Positions 1 through 6,814 of a stretch of DNA of 14,297 nt are shown here, in pieces. Within the stretch, counting starts at the first letter, position 1. Each line of letters begins with the position of its first letter. The position numbers were made by a program, and so were the translations under genes. The notes under the pieces are model-generated. The model was not told the DNA's origin, did no database searches, and worked only from the letters and a program-made list of their open reading frames with translations. Source of the stretch: JAWLGJ01 sp041685145 (GTDB taxonomy: Bacteria > Pseudomonadota > Alphaproteobacteria > Rhodospirillales > Magnetospirillaceae); the NCBI GenBank assembly GCA_041685145.1, contig JAWLGJ010000061.1:1-14297 (forward strand), in the 5' to 3' direction.

Positions 1-781
1 CGTTGGCGAAGTTCAGCAGCAGCCCATTGTCGCGGTCGCCGCGCGAAAGGTTTCCCCGCGCCTCGATGCCGGTGGAATACATCAGCGCGAAGCCCGCGAG
101 TTTACCCAGCGATGCATTGCCGCTGACCTCGCTGTTGTTGGTGTACATGTAGTGAACCCCGAAGCGCAGGTCGCGGAAGGTGTTGTCGCGAAAGATGTTG
201 TCGCGGCTGGTGTTGGTAAAGATGCCGTCGCGGCCATGGCGAAAGTCGTTGCCCTCCACCACCGAACCGGGGCTGTTCCATACCGAAACGCCGTTGCCGC
301 GCTCGGACATCTGCGGGCGCTGGCTGCCGATGACGGTGTTGCCGCGCATTACCGCCGCCGCGGGGCCGCGGAAATAGACGCCGAACAGATTGCCCTCGAA
401 GCGGTTGCCCTCGATCAGCGCCCGCGCGCCCTCGGCGTCGACAAAGACGCCCGCGTCCATGCTTTGCAGAACATAGCCGGAGTTGCGGACCAGCAGGCCG
501 CGTACCGTGACGTCGGGGGCGGCGACGGTGATCACGCTGCCCTCGCCGCCGCCGTCGACGATGGCGCCCTCGGCGCCGGTCAGGGTCAAGGGGGTCGTGA
601 TGACGATGCCGCCTTGGTGCTCGCCCGCCGCCAGCCGCAGAACGTCGCCGGGGGCGGCGTTCTCCACCGCCGCCGCCAACGCCCCCGGCCGCGCCGGCAC
701 CGTCACCGGGTCGGCCAGGGCGGCGAAGGGGGCGGCGACGACGACCGCCCCCCACACCAGGACCAGATGACGAAGACCCAT
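1..781 (-). CDS. nosD: NosD, periplasmic maturation protein of nitrous oxide reductase (partial, C-terminus outside window)
   Basis: The first 260 residues of NosD are visible and the gene runs off the left edge. NosD is a periplasmic parallel beta-helix (CASH-type) protein that works with the NosFY ABC transporter to supply sulfur for the CuZ centre of NosZ. An N-terminal signal peptide (about residues 1-23, ending Ala-Leu-Ala) is followed by repeating beta-helix turns with Gly-Asn ladders. The most diagnostic stretch is at roughly residues 165-215, with VWNSPGS, GRDGIF, FRDLRFGVHYMYTN and SEVSGN, followed by FALMYS and a GDRDNGLLLNFAN segment, all typical of NosD. The start codon (779-781) lies one base after the nosZ stop, so translation is probably coupled. 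nosF, nosY and nosL would be expected further left, outside the window. The reading frame is open with no damage. Confidence 0.95.
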   Translation of the reverse strand, partial: MGLRHLVLVWGAVVVAAPFAALADPVTVPARPGALAAAVENAAPGDVLRLAAGEHQGGIVITTPLTLTGAEGAIVDGGGEGSVITVAAPDVTVRGLLVRNSGYVLQSMDAGVFVDAEGARALIEGNRFEGNLFGVYFRGPAAAVMRGNTVIGSQRPQMSERGNGVSVWNSPGSVVEGNDFRHGRDGIFTNTSRDNIFRDNTFRDLRFGVHYMYTNNSEVSGNASLGKLAGFALMYSTGIEARGNLSRGDRDNGLLLNFAN

Positions 782-782
782 C

Positions 783-2789
783 TCAGTCCATGCCGCTCCC
801 GAACGGCTGCTCGAAGATGTCGGGCGCCTGCGTCACCTCCTGGTTGGCCGGGTTGACCAGCATTCGCCCGCGCATCTCCATGTGCAGGGCGTGGCAGAAC
901 CACTGGCAGTAGTACCAGTGCACGCCGGGGCGGTCGGCGGTGAAGGTGACCGAGGCGGTGGCCTGCGGCGCGATTTCCATCGCGATGCCGTAATTGGCCA
1001 GGGTAAGCCCGTGGGTGAGGTCGTTGACGTCGTCCATGTTGGTGACGAACAGGGTCACCTCGTCGCCCTGGTTGACCTCGAACTCGTTGAGGCCGAACTG
1101 CGGCGCGATGCTGGTCATGTAGACCCGCACCGTCGTGCCGTCGCGAATGACGGTGTTGTCGGACTCCAGCGTGACGCCGTCCTCCTCGGCCTGGCGGCGC
1201 GCGTCCTCGAAGAAGGGGTCGTCACGCTCCCAGCGGTCGACGGGATTGACCAGGTCGGATCGCACGATGATGCAGTCGTGGGGCTCGGCGAAGCTGGGGC
1301 CGTCGTGGACGAGGGTCATGTCGCCGTCGCCGATAAAGATGAGCTGGTCGTTCTCGGGCTTGAGCGGCCCGGTGTTGAGGAAGCGGTCCTTCGAGAACTT
1401 GTTGAGCGAGATCAGCCACTGGCCGTCGGCTTCCTTGGTCTCGCCCATCGAGGTGTGGTTGTGGCCAGGCTGGTAGTGGACGTCGATCTTGCCGATGATC
1501 GGGTCGACGTCCTGTCCCTCATAGGCCTGGCGGGCACGCTCGATGTTCCACATCGCCACCTGGCTGTCGATGAACAGGGTCGTGTAGGCGTTGCCCTTGC
1601 CGTCGAAGGCGGTGTGTAGGGGGCCCAGGCCCAGTTCCGGCTCGGCGACGATGGCCGAGCGCGGCTCCGCCTCGCCGTTGAACACCGCTTCCAGCTTGCG
1701 CACGTCGATGACGCTGACGGTGGGCGACAGCTTGCCGTTGACGACCATGTGGATGCCGTCGGGCGCCATGTTGCAGCCGTGCGGGCTGGAACCGATGGGA
1801 ATGTAGGCGGTGAGCGGCGAGCCGTGGCGGCCGTCGACCACCGGCACGCCATTGACCTCCTGCGCCTCGCCGTTCTGCACCGCCTGTTCAATGCGCGGTA
1901 TGTTGAAGACGACCGCCCAGTCCTGCTCGTTGGCCATCATGTCGGCCAGGACGACGCCTTCCTCCGAATTGTAGCAGGTGGAGATGGCGTAGGTGCCCTC
2001 GTAGTCGGCGTCGAGGTTGTCGAGATTGCCGTCGACCAGCACCTGCCAGGCCACCTCCATCGTGTCGCCGTCGATGGCGGTGAAGATCGAGTGGTATTTG
2101 GTGGGGTCGTTGAGGTTGCGGCCGTCATTGGGCACCGGCACGCGGTGTTCGCCATTGACGAACACATAGCCGGTACGCGGCACCCGCTGCGGGCGCATTC
2201 CGTGCATGTCGGCGGCGTTGGGCACCTCGATAATCTTGTCGGTGCGCATCACGTCCATACGGATGCGGGCGACGCGGGTGTTGGCCTTGTCCTGAATCCA
2301 GAGATAGCGGCCGTCATAGGTGCCGTCGGTGAACGACATGTGCGGGTGGTGGGCGTCGCCGTTGTGATAGGTGCCTCCCCGGCTTTGCAGGAACTCCCGC
2401 GTTTCGGGCAGCAGGCCCTCGGTCAGCACCTTGAGGCTTTCGTTGGTACGCCCCCAGCCGGTGGCGCTGCAGCGGTTGAAGACCGGAATGCGCATCAGTT
2501 CGCGCATCGACGGCAGGCCCATGATGCGTACCTCGCCGGTCTGCCCGCTGGAGTTGAAGATGTAATACTCATCCAGTTCGCCGGGGCGCACCTCAAAGCT
2601 GTGCTCGCCATTGCCTTGCTGCGCCCGCGCCGGGTTGCCGCGCAGCGCGCCCCCCGCCAGCGCCCCCCAACCGCCAGCCAGCCCCATGCCGCCCAGCCCG
2701 GCGAGAGTCGCGGTCTTGGCGGTGCCTCCCAGCAGACTGCGGCGCGTGATGCCGGTGCCGGCGCGCGTTGGTTTGTCCTTGCCTGTCAT
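783..2789 (-). CDS. nosZ: Nitrous oxide reductase NosZ, clade I (Tat-exported)
   Basis: A 668-residue periplasmic enzyme that reduces N2O to N2, the last step of denitrification. A Tat signal (TRRSLLGG, residues 15-22) leads to a hydrophobic stretch ending near ARAQ, residue 57. The seven-bladed beta-propeller carries the CuZ histidines: H147 and H148 (DAHHPH), H196 (DMHG), H337 (SSPHG), H392 (PLHT), H443 or H445 (GHNH) and H504 (EPHD). The C-terminal cupredoxin domain carries CuA ligands H593, C628, W630, C632, H636 and M639 in the classic CQWFCHALHMEM motif. All copper ligands are present, so the enzyme should be active. The Tat signal and the adjacent nosR indicate clade I rather than the Sec-exported clade II. 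The open frame continues upstream, but that part is a shadow of nosR. The start at 2787-2789 is supported by the Tat signal and a GGGAGA Shine-Dalgarno six bases upstream. Confidence 0.98.
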   Translation of the reverse strand: MTGKDKPTRAGTGITRRSLLGGTAKTATLAGLGGMGLAGGWGALAGGALRGNPARAQQGNGEHSFEVRPGELDEYYIFNSSGQTGEVRIMGLPSMRELMRIPVFNRCSATGWGRTNESLKVLTEGLLPETREFLQSRGGTYHNGDAHHPHMSFTDGTYDGRYLWIQDKANTRVARIRMDVMRTDKIIEVPNAADMHGMRPQRVPRTGYVFVNGEHRVPVPNDGRNLNDPTKYHSIFTAIDGDTMEVAWQVLVDGNLDNLDADYEGTYAISTCYNSEEGVVLADMMANEQDWAVVFNIPRIEQAVQNGEAQEVNGVPVVDGRHGSPLTAYIPIGSSPHGCNMAPDGIHMVVNGKLSPTVSVIDVRKLEAVFNGEAEPRSAIVAEPELGLGPLHTAFDGKGNAYTTLFIDSQVAMWNIERARQAYEGQDVDPIIGKIDVHYQPGHNHTSMGETKEADGQWLISLNKFSKDRFLNTGPLKPENDQLIFIGDGDMTLVHDGPSFAEPHDCIIVRSDLVNPVDRWERDDPFFEDARRQAEEDGVTLESDNTVIRDGTTVRVYMTSIAPQFGLNEFEVNQGDEVTLFVTNMDDVNDLTHGLTLANYGIAMEIAPQATASVTFTADRPGVHWYYCQWFCHALHMEMRGRMLVNPANQEVTQAPDIFEQPFGSGMD

Positions 2790-5047
2790 GATGAGTCTCC
2801 CGTTGGTTGGTTGGCGGTGGATCGGGCGGCCGTGCCGCCGCCGGCGGGGGCGATCGGCGGCCGCGACGCGGTGGCCGCGGTGCGTTCGCGGCGCAGCCGT
2901 TTCTGGATCATGTGCGGACAGCGGTGGTCGTCCCAATACAGGGTCTGGCAGTGCATACAGTAGATGCACTCGTTGGGGTTGATGTGCCCCTCGGGATGGA
3001 TGGACTGGACCGGGCATTCGTTGGCGCAGCGCTGGCAGGGGCTGCCGCATTCCGGCCAGCGCTTCAGCCACTCGAACATGCGGATGCGCGCCGGAATCGC
3101 CAGCGCCGCCCCCAGCGGGCACAGATAGCGGCAGAAGAAGCGGTTGATAAAAAGCCCTGCCACTAGCAGCAGCACCGCATAGGCCACGAACGGCCAGTCG
3201 CGCACGAAGTTGAGGATGATGGCGGTCTTGAAGGGCTCGACCTCGGCCAGCATCTCGGCCGTGGTCAGCGAATAGATGGAAAAACCGAACAGTCCCAGGA
3301 AGATGATGTATTTCAGCGGCCACAACCGCTCGTGCAGCCACCAGGGCACCTCGACCTGCGGCAGCTTGAAAAACTGACCTATGCGGTGGGTGAGTTCCTG
3401 CAACGCGCCGAAGGGGCACAGCCAGCCGCAATAGGCGCCCCGCGCCCAGAAGATCAGCGCCGCCGCCACCGCCGACCATTGGATGAAGATCAGCGGATCC
3501 ATCAGGAAATAGTCCCAGGAAAACTCGGTGACCAGCGAGTTGGACAGCGTCAGGATGTTCACTACCGAAAGCTGGGCATTGGCGTACCAGCCCAGCCACA
3601 CCAGGCTGAAGGTCAGGAATCCCAGGCGCACGCGGTCGGTCAGTTTGGGGTGCTTGGCCAGCCAGTCCTGAAAGAAGAAGATCAGCGTCAGCACCATCAG
3701 CATCACGGCAAGGATGCCGATGGAAACCATGTTGGCGCTCCAGATGCGCTGCCACAGGGGCGGGCCCTCCCCGGCGTCGCCAAGGCCCTCGGCGGGCGCC
3801 GCCGCCTCCGGGGGCGCGGTGGCCACATCCGACGGCTCCGGCGCCGGGGCGGGCTCCAGGTATTTTTCCGGCACCTGGTACGGCAGCTCGAAAGCGACGA
3901 ATTCCCGCTCCAGCGCGCCCACCGCCTGCTGCACCAGCAGTTGCAGTTGCCAGGGGCGCGAGGGCTCGAACTCGGCGTCGGGCGGGATGGTGAACAGGCC
4001 GATGCCGCGAAAGCTGGGGGCGTCGTCGGCGGCGATGCGGCCGATGCGTTTGTATTGCCGGTCCGAGAAGCGGATGGTCTCAACGCCCTGAAGCAACTCG
4101 ATGCGGTCGAATATGCCGCCGCGCACATAGCCCGACCCGCGCCAGGAATACGGGCCGCTGCCCATGATCAGGATGGCCTGCTGGCCTTCCTCCAGGCGCT
4201 GTGTCAGGTTGCGGTACTCGCCCGGCCCCAGCAGCGATTCGCCGATCACCGGCACGCTGACCTGGGCGACATAGAGGTCGATGAAAGTCTCGCCGGCCTC
4301 GGCCTCGCTCATCTCCGGGGCCGGCTCGCCGCGCCGGGCGGCAAAGGCCTCGGCGACCTCGCCGGCGGTCAGTTGCAGCCGCCGAATCGAGCCGTCGCCC
4401 AGCAGTTCCTCCCAACTGCGGGTGCCGGTGATGGTCGCGTCGATGGCGCGCGGCGGCGCGTCCTCGGCCACCTCGGCGGCAGCACCGATCCCGCGCGAGC
4501 GCGCCACCCGCAACGCCGCCCGCACGATGGTGTCGCCGATCACCAGCACGGTGACGGTGGCGCCGCTGATGATGTCGACATCCGGCTGCCGCCGTCCCTC
4601 CGCCAGGGCCTGGACGGCGTTGAACCCCTCATAGCCGTCGATGAACTTGCGCATCCGTGCCTCGGGAATGCCGATGAGCACGATGGGCTCGCTGTGTTCG
4701 ATCAGGCGGGCGGCGACGATGGTCCCTTCCAGGTCCATCGCGACCGCCACATGGATGGGCTTGCCGGAATAGCCGGTGGCGTTGACGACATCGGAATTGA
4801 GGAACAGGTAGCCGACGACCTCGTCCCCCCGGTAGACGGCCGCCGCCGGCGGCTCGCCCTCGACGGGGCCGAAGCGGTCGGCGCCGGGGAACATCTCCTC
4901 AACGGTGATCGTCTCCAGGTATTGCGACAGGCGCCCCGCCGTTTGTGCCGGGGCCGAGCCCGCAAACACCGTCATGACGAGGAACAGGACTGTAAGGGCA
5001 GGCGCAAGGAAACGTCCGCGTGGAGGCGGCCTCTCAGCCTCGGCCAT
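2786..5047 (-). CDS. nosR: NosR, membrane flavo-iron-sulfur protein for N2O reductase expression and activity
   Basis: A 753-residue polytopic membrane protein needed for NosZ transcription and for sustaining NosZ activity as an electron-transfer partner. An N-terminal signal or anchor (about 13-32) precedes a periplasmic FMN-binding domain with the covalent flavin motif SGATVT (161-166, flavin expected on T166). A Pro/Ala-rich linker (about 395-430) follows. Membrane helices lie near 438-460, 476-490, 515-535, 578-597 and 616-634, with two CxxxCP motifs (C540/C544 and C639/C643). The cytoplasmic C-terminus has two 4Fe-4S motifs: C667, C671, C674, C678 and C694, C697, C700, C710. Length and domain order match full-length NosR. 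The start is supported by GGAGGG four to five bases upstream. The stop overlaps the nosZ start as ATGA, making nosRZ one translationally coupled unit. Confidence 0.97.
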   Translation of the reverse strand: MAEAERPPPRGRFLAPALTVLFLVMTVFAGSAPAQTAGRLSQYLETITVEEMFPGADRFGPVEGEPPAAAVYRGDEVVGYLFLNSDVVNATGYSGKPIHVAVAMDLEGTIVAARLIEHSEPIVLIGIPEARMRKFIDGYEGFNAVQALAEGRRQPDVDIISGATVTVLVIGDTIVRAALRVARSRGIGAAAEVAEDAPPRAIDATITGTRSWEELLGDGSIRRLQLTAGEVAEAFAARRGEPAPEMSEAEAGETFIDLYVAQVSVPVIGESLLGPGEYRNLTQRLEEGQQAILIMGSGPYSWRGSGYVRGGIFDRIELLQGVETIRFSDRQYKRIGRIAADDAPSFRGIGLFTIPPDAEFEPSRPWQLQLLVQQAVGALEREFVAFELPYQVPEKYLEPAPAPEPSDVATAPPEAAAPAEGLGDAGEGPPLWQRIWSANMVSIGILAVMLMVLTLIFFFQDWLAKHPKLTDRVRLGFLTFSLVWLGWYANAQLSVVNILTLSNSLVTEFSWDYFLMDPLIFIQWSAVAAALIFWARGAYCGWLCPFGALQELTHRIGQFFKLPQVEVPWWLHERLWPLKYIIFLGLFGFSIYSLTTAEMLAEVEPFKTAIILNFVRDWPFVAYAVLLLVAGLFINRFFCRYLCPLGAALAIPARIRMFEWLKRWPECGSPCQRCANECPVQSIHPEGHINPNECIYCMHCQTLYWDDHRCPHMIQKRLRRERTAATASRPPIAPAGGGTAARSTANQPTGDSS
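2796..2801 (-). promoter_or_regulatory. Shine-Dalgarno of nosZ inside the nosR 3' end
   Basis: GGGAGA on the minus strand, six bases before the nosZ ATG and lying within the last codons of nosR. With the Tat signal that follows, it fixes the nosZ start at 2789 although the frame is open far upstream. Confidence 0.65.
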
Positions 5048-5050
5048 TCT

Positions 5051-5056
5051 CCCTCC
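5051..5056 (-). promoter_or_regulatory. Shine-Dalgarno of nosR
   Basis: GGAGGG on the minus strand, three bases before the ATG at 5045-5047. It is a strong match at slightly short spacing and supports that start for NosR, since no better in-frame start lies nearby. Confidence 0.6.
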
Positions 5057-5102
5057 GATTGGGCAGCTTATTCCGCTCCGGTCACGGCACTACATGTTCG
5101 TC

Positions 5103-5127
5103 GCGCCCCTGCCGTTTTTTAGGGCGC
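5103..5127. repeat. Inverted repeat in the nosR upstream region
   Basis: Arms GCGCCC (5103-5108) and GGGCGC (5122-5127) flank a 13-base, T-rich loop. An operator half-site pair or a 5' leader hairpin of the nosR transcript is possible. In DNA this GC-rich a 6-bp palindrome can also occur by chance, so no function is claimed. Confidence 0.3.
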
Positions 5128-5196
5128 CGATGGTCGCAGGGGGTGGGTGCTGAATTGGTATCAGACCCCCCGAAGGCAATAGGCTTCCGCCCCTGT

Positions 5197-5202
5197 GGGA
5201 GA
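5197..5202 (+). promoter_or_regulatory. Shine-Dalgarno of the ferritin-like gene
   Basis: GGGAGA, six bases before the ATG at 5209-5211. It selects this start over an upstream in-frame ATG at 5020, which would add 63 residues without homology-like character and would overlap the start of nosR. Confidence 0.6.
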
Positions 5203-5208
5203 CGGACC

Positions 5209-6165
5209 ATGCAACCAATCAACCCCGCCTTTCCGATGGGGGAGGTGCGCTCGGTCGCCGAACTGATGGACATTGCGCTGGGCATGGAGGAGGAGGCGGC
5301 CCGGCGATACGAACAACTTGCCGAGGCTGTCGGCCGCACCGGCGACGCCGAATTGGTGCAGGTGTTCCGCGACCTTGCCGACTTGGAGCGCCGCCACGCC
5401 GCCGGCATTGCGGCCTGGAGCGAGCGCGAAAGCGGCCGCCGGCCGGTGGGCAAGCATTTCACCTGGCACTTTCCCGAAACCTTCGGGCCCGAGGCCGACG
5501 GCGCCGAGGCGCGTCTGCTGACGCCGTATCGGGCCCTTGGGATCGCGGTGCGCAACGAGGAGCGCGCCTTCGCCTTCTACGCCTATGTCGCGGCCCAGGC
5601 GGAGAACGAGGCGGTGCGCCAATACGCCGAGGCGATGGCCCGCGAGGAACTGGAGCATGTGGCGACGCTGCGGACGATGCGCCGGCGCGCCTACCACGCC
5701 GAGGAAGGGCCGCGCCGGCCCCGGCCGGTGGTGAACTCGGCGACGGAACTGCACGCCCTGGCGGCGGGCTTGGGGCGCACCTCGGCGCGGGTTTACGACC
5801 TCGCCGCCGACAGTCTGGCGCGGGCGGGCGATGCCGCCGCCGCCGGTGTCATGCGCCAGGCCGCCGCGCAGGAAAGCGCCGCGGCGAAGGCGCTGGCGCG
5901 CGGTCCGGAAGGTACCGCCGCCGATGTCGCCTCCGAGGCGGTGGAGGGCGCCCAGGCCGCCGGCCTGCTGCGCGGCGACCTGCTGACGCCGCTCGGCGCC
6001 CTGACCCTGGCGCTGCGCAACGCCGAGGCGGTCTTCGACATCTTCATGCGCGTTGCCGAGCGTGCCGGCGACGAGGCGCTAATGCGCGAGGCGCAGGAAC
6101 TCGCCAACGGCGCCGTCGAGCGTCTGGCGCTGGTGCGATCGCTGATGGGCGAGAACGGCGACTGA
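5209..6165 (+). CDS. Tandem-duplicated ferritin-like (rubrerythrin-type) protein with a degenerate second domain
   Basis: A 318-residue, predicted soluble cytoplasmic protein without a signal peptide. Residues 14-160 form a rubrerythrin-type four-helix bundle with likely di-iron ligands: E27 or E28 on helix A (followed by Y34), E60xxH63 on helix B, E117 or E118 on helix C (NEERAFAFY), and E147xxH150 on helix D (EELEH). Residues 176-313 repeat the fold: RSVAELMDIALG (14-25) matches NSATELHALAAG (176-187), and LLTPYRALGIAVRNEE (103-118) matches LLTPLGALTLALRNAE (258-273). In the second copy the ExxH motifs have become ESAA and GAVER, so it probably binds no metal there. There is no rubredoxin-type Cys4 domain. 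Such proteins may detoxify peroxide or handle iron; the exact role is unknown. The gene is read away from nosR, with the DUF4142-like gene 57 bases downstream. Confidence 0.8.
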   Translation: MQPINPAFPMGEVRSVAELMDIALGMEEEAARRYEQLAEAVGRTGDAELVQVFRDLADLERRHAAGIAAWSERESGRRPVGKHFTWHFPETFGPEADGAEARLLTPYRALGIAVRNEERAFAFYAYVAAQAENEAVRQYAEAMAREELEHVATLRTMRRRAYHAEEGPRRPRPVVNSATELHALAAGLGRTSARVYDLAADSLARAGDAAAAGVMRQAAAQESAAAKALARGPEGTAADVASEAVEGAQAAGLLRGDLLTPLGALTLALRNAEAVFDIFMRVAERAGDEALMREAQELANGAVERLALVRSLMGENGD

Positions 6166-6212
6166 ACCTTGGGCCCGGAGGTCTGTTTGCCTGCCATTCG
6201 ACCCACCGTGAT

Positions 6213-6218
6213 GGGAGG
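6213..6218 (+). promoter_or_regulatory. Shine-Dalgarno of the DUF4142-like gene
   Basis: GGGAGG, four bases before the ATG at 6223-6225. It favours this start, which places a signal peptide at the very N-terminus, over an upstream in-frame ATG at 6169. Confidence 0.6.
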
Positions 6219-6222
6219 TACC

Positions 6223-6807
6223 ATGCGCCACCTTATCCTTTCCGGCGCCCTGGCGGCGCTGATGGCGGTTCCGGCCGCCGCGCAAACCACCGATGCGCCC
6301 GAGCGGTCGGCGGTGGAAGGCATTGAAAACCGCGCCGCCGACATTGCCGACGAGGTGACGGTGACCGAGGCCGACCGCGAACCGCTGGCGGAACTGTCCC
6401 ACAACGCGGTGGCGGGGATGCAGGCGTCGAATCTGGCCTCGGGCAAGGACATCGAGCTGGAGGTGCGGCAATTGTCCGAACGCATCGCCGCCGCCCAGGC
6501 CGAGATCGCCGACCGCCTGACGGCCCTCGACGCCGACCTGCCCACCGAGATGCGCGAGGAGGATCAGGCCGCCATCAACGAGATGCGGGCCCTCAACGGG
6601 CCGGAGTTCAGCCGCGCCTATGTTGCGTTCATCACCGAGACCTACAACGATTCGCTCGACCTGCTGCGGCAGGCCGAGGGCGAGCAAAACGGCGACGCCG
6701 TCGCCGCCGTTGCCGGTGACCTGCAGCCCGAGTTGCAAGACCAGCTCGACGCCGCGCAGCAGATCCAGCTTGCGGAAACTCCCGAGTCGCCGCCGGCCCA
6801 GGATTGA
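6223..6807 (+). CDS. Secreted helical protein, DUF4142-like
   Basis: A 194-residue protein with a clear Sec signal peptide (residues 1-20, MRHLILSG...VPAAA, cleavage before Gln21). The mature part is almost entirely helical and acidic. The tail contains FSRAYVAFITETYNDSLDLL followed by a long amphipathic helix ending LQPELQDQLDAAQQIQ, which resembles the C-terminal half of DUF4142, a secreted ferritin-like four-helix family of unknown function. The histidines usual in that family (DH in the middle, and one near the C-terminal helix) are absent, so metal binding is doubtful. The C-terminus is Pro/Glu-rich and disordered. It is probably co-transcribed with the ferritin-like gene 57 bases upstream. 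The family call is by pattern only. It could instead be an unrelated periplasmic helical bundle. Confidence 0.6.
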   Translation: MRHLILSGALAALMAVPAAAQTTDAPERSAVEGIENRAADIADEVTVTEADREPLAELSHNAVAGMQASNLASGKDIELEVRQLSERIAAAQAEIADRLTALDADLPTEMREEDQAAINEMRALNGPEFSRAYVAFITETYNDSLDLLRQAEGEQNGDAVAAVAGDLQPELQDQLDAAQQIQLAETPESPPAQD

Positions 6808-6814
6808 CGGAAGG

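Larger units (their letters stand above)
5048..5208. promoter_or_regulatory. Divergent intergenic region between nosR and the ferritin-like gene
   Basis: These 161 bases separate two divergently read genes and so should hold promoters for both. I looked for an FNR/NNR-type box (TTGAT-N4-ATCAA), common upstream of nosR, and found no convincing match. The nearest is TTGGTATCAG around 5156-5165, which lacks the spacer. A 6-bp inverted repeat (GCGCCC at 5103-5108, GGGCGC at 5122-5127) is the only clear symmetry. No exact promoter can be assigned by eye. Confidence 0.45.

Noticed and set aside
2790..3755. Upstream in-frame extension of nosZ to 990 residues
   Set aside because: This part overlaps the C-terminal ferredoxin and membrane region of nosR. 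The Tat signal and Shine-Dalgarno place the real start at 2789.
3332..5122. 596-residue open frame on the plus strand opposite nosR
   Set aside because: It is rich in His, Arg, Gln and Gly without family motifs. nosR is unmistakable on the other strand.
5156..5165. TTGGTATCAG as a possible FNR/NNR site
   Set aside because: The half-sites are adjacent without the four-base spacer and match only partly.
5020..5208. 63-residue N-terminal extension of the ferritin-like protein
   Set aside because: It would overlap the nosR start, has no domain character, and the ATG at 5209 has a good Shine-Dalgarno.
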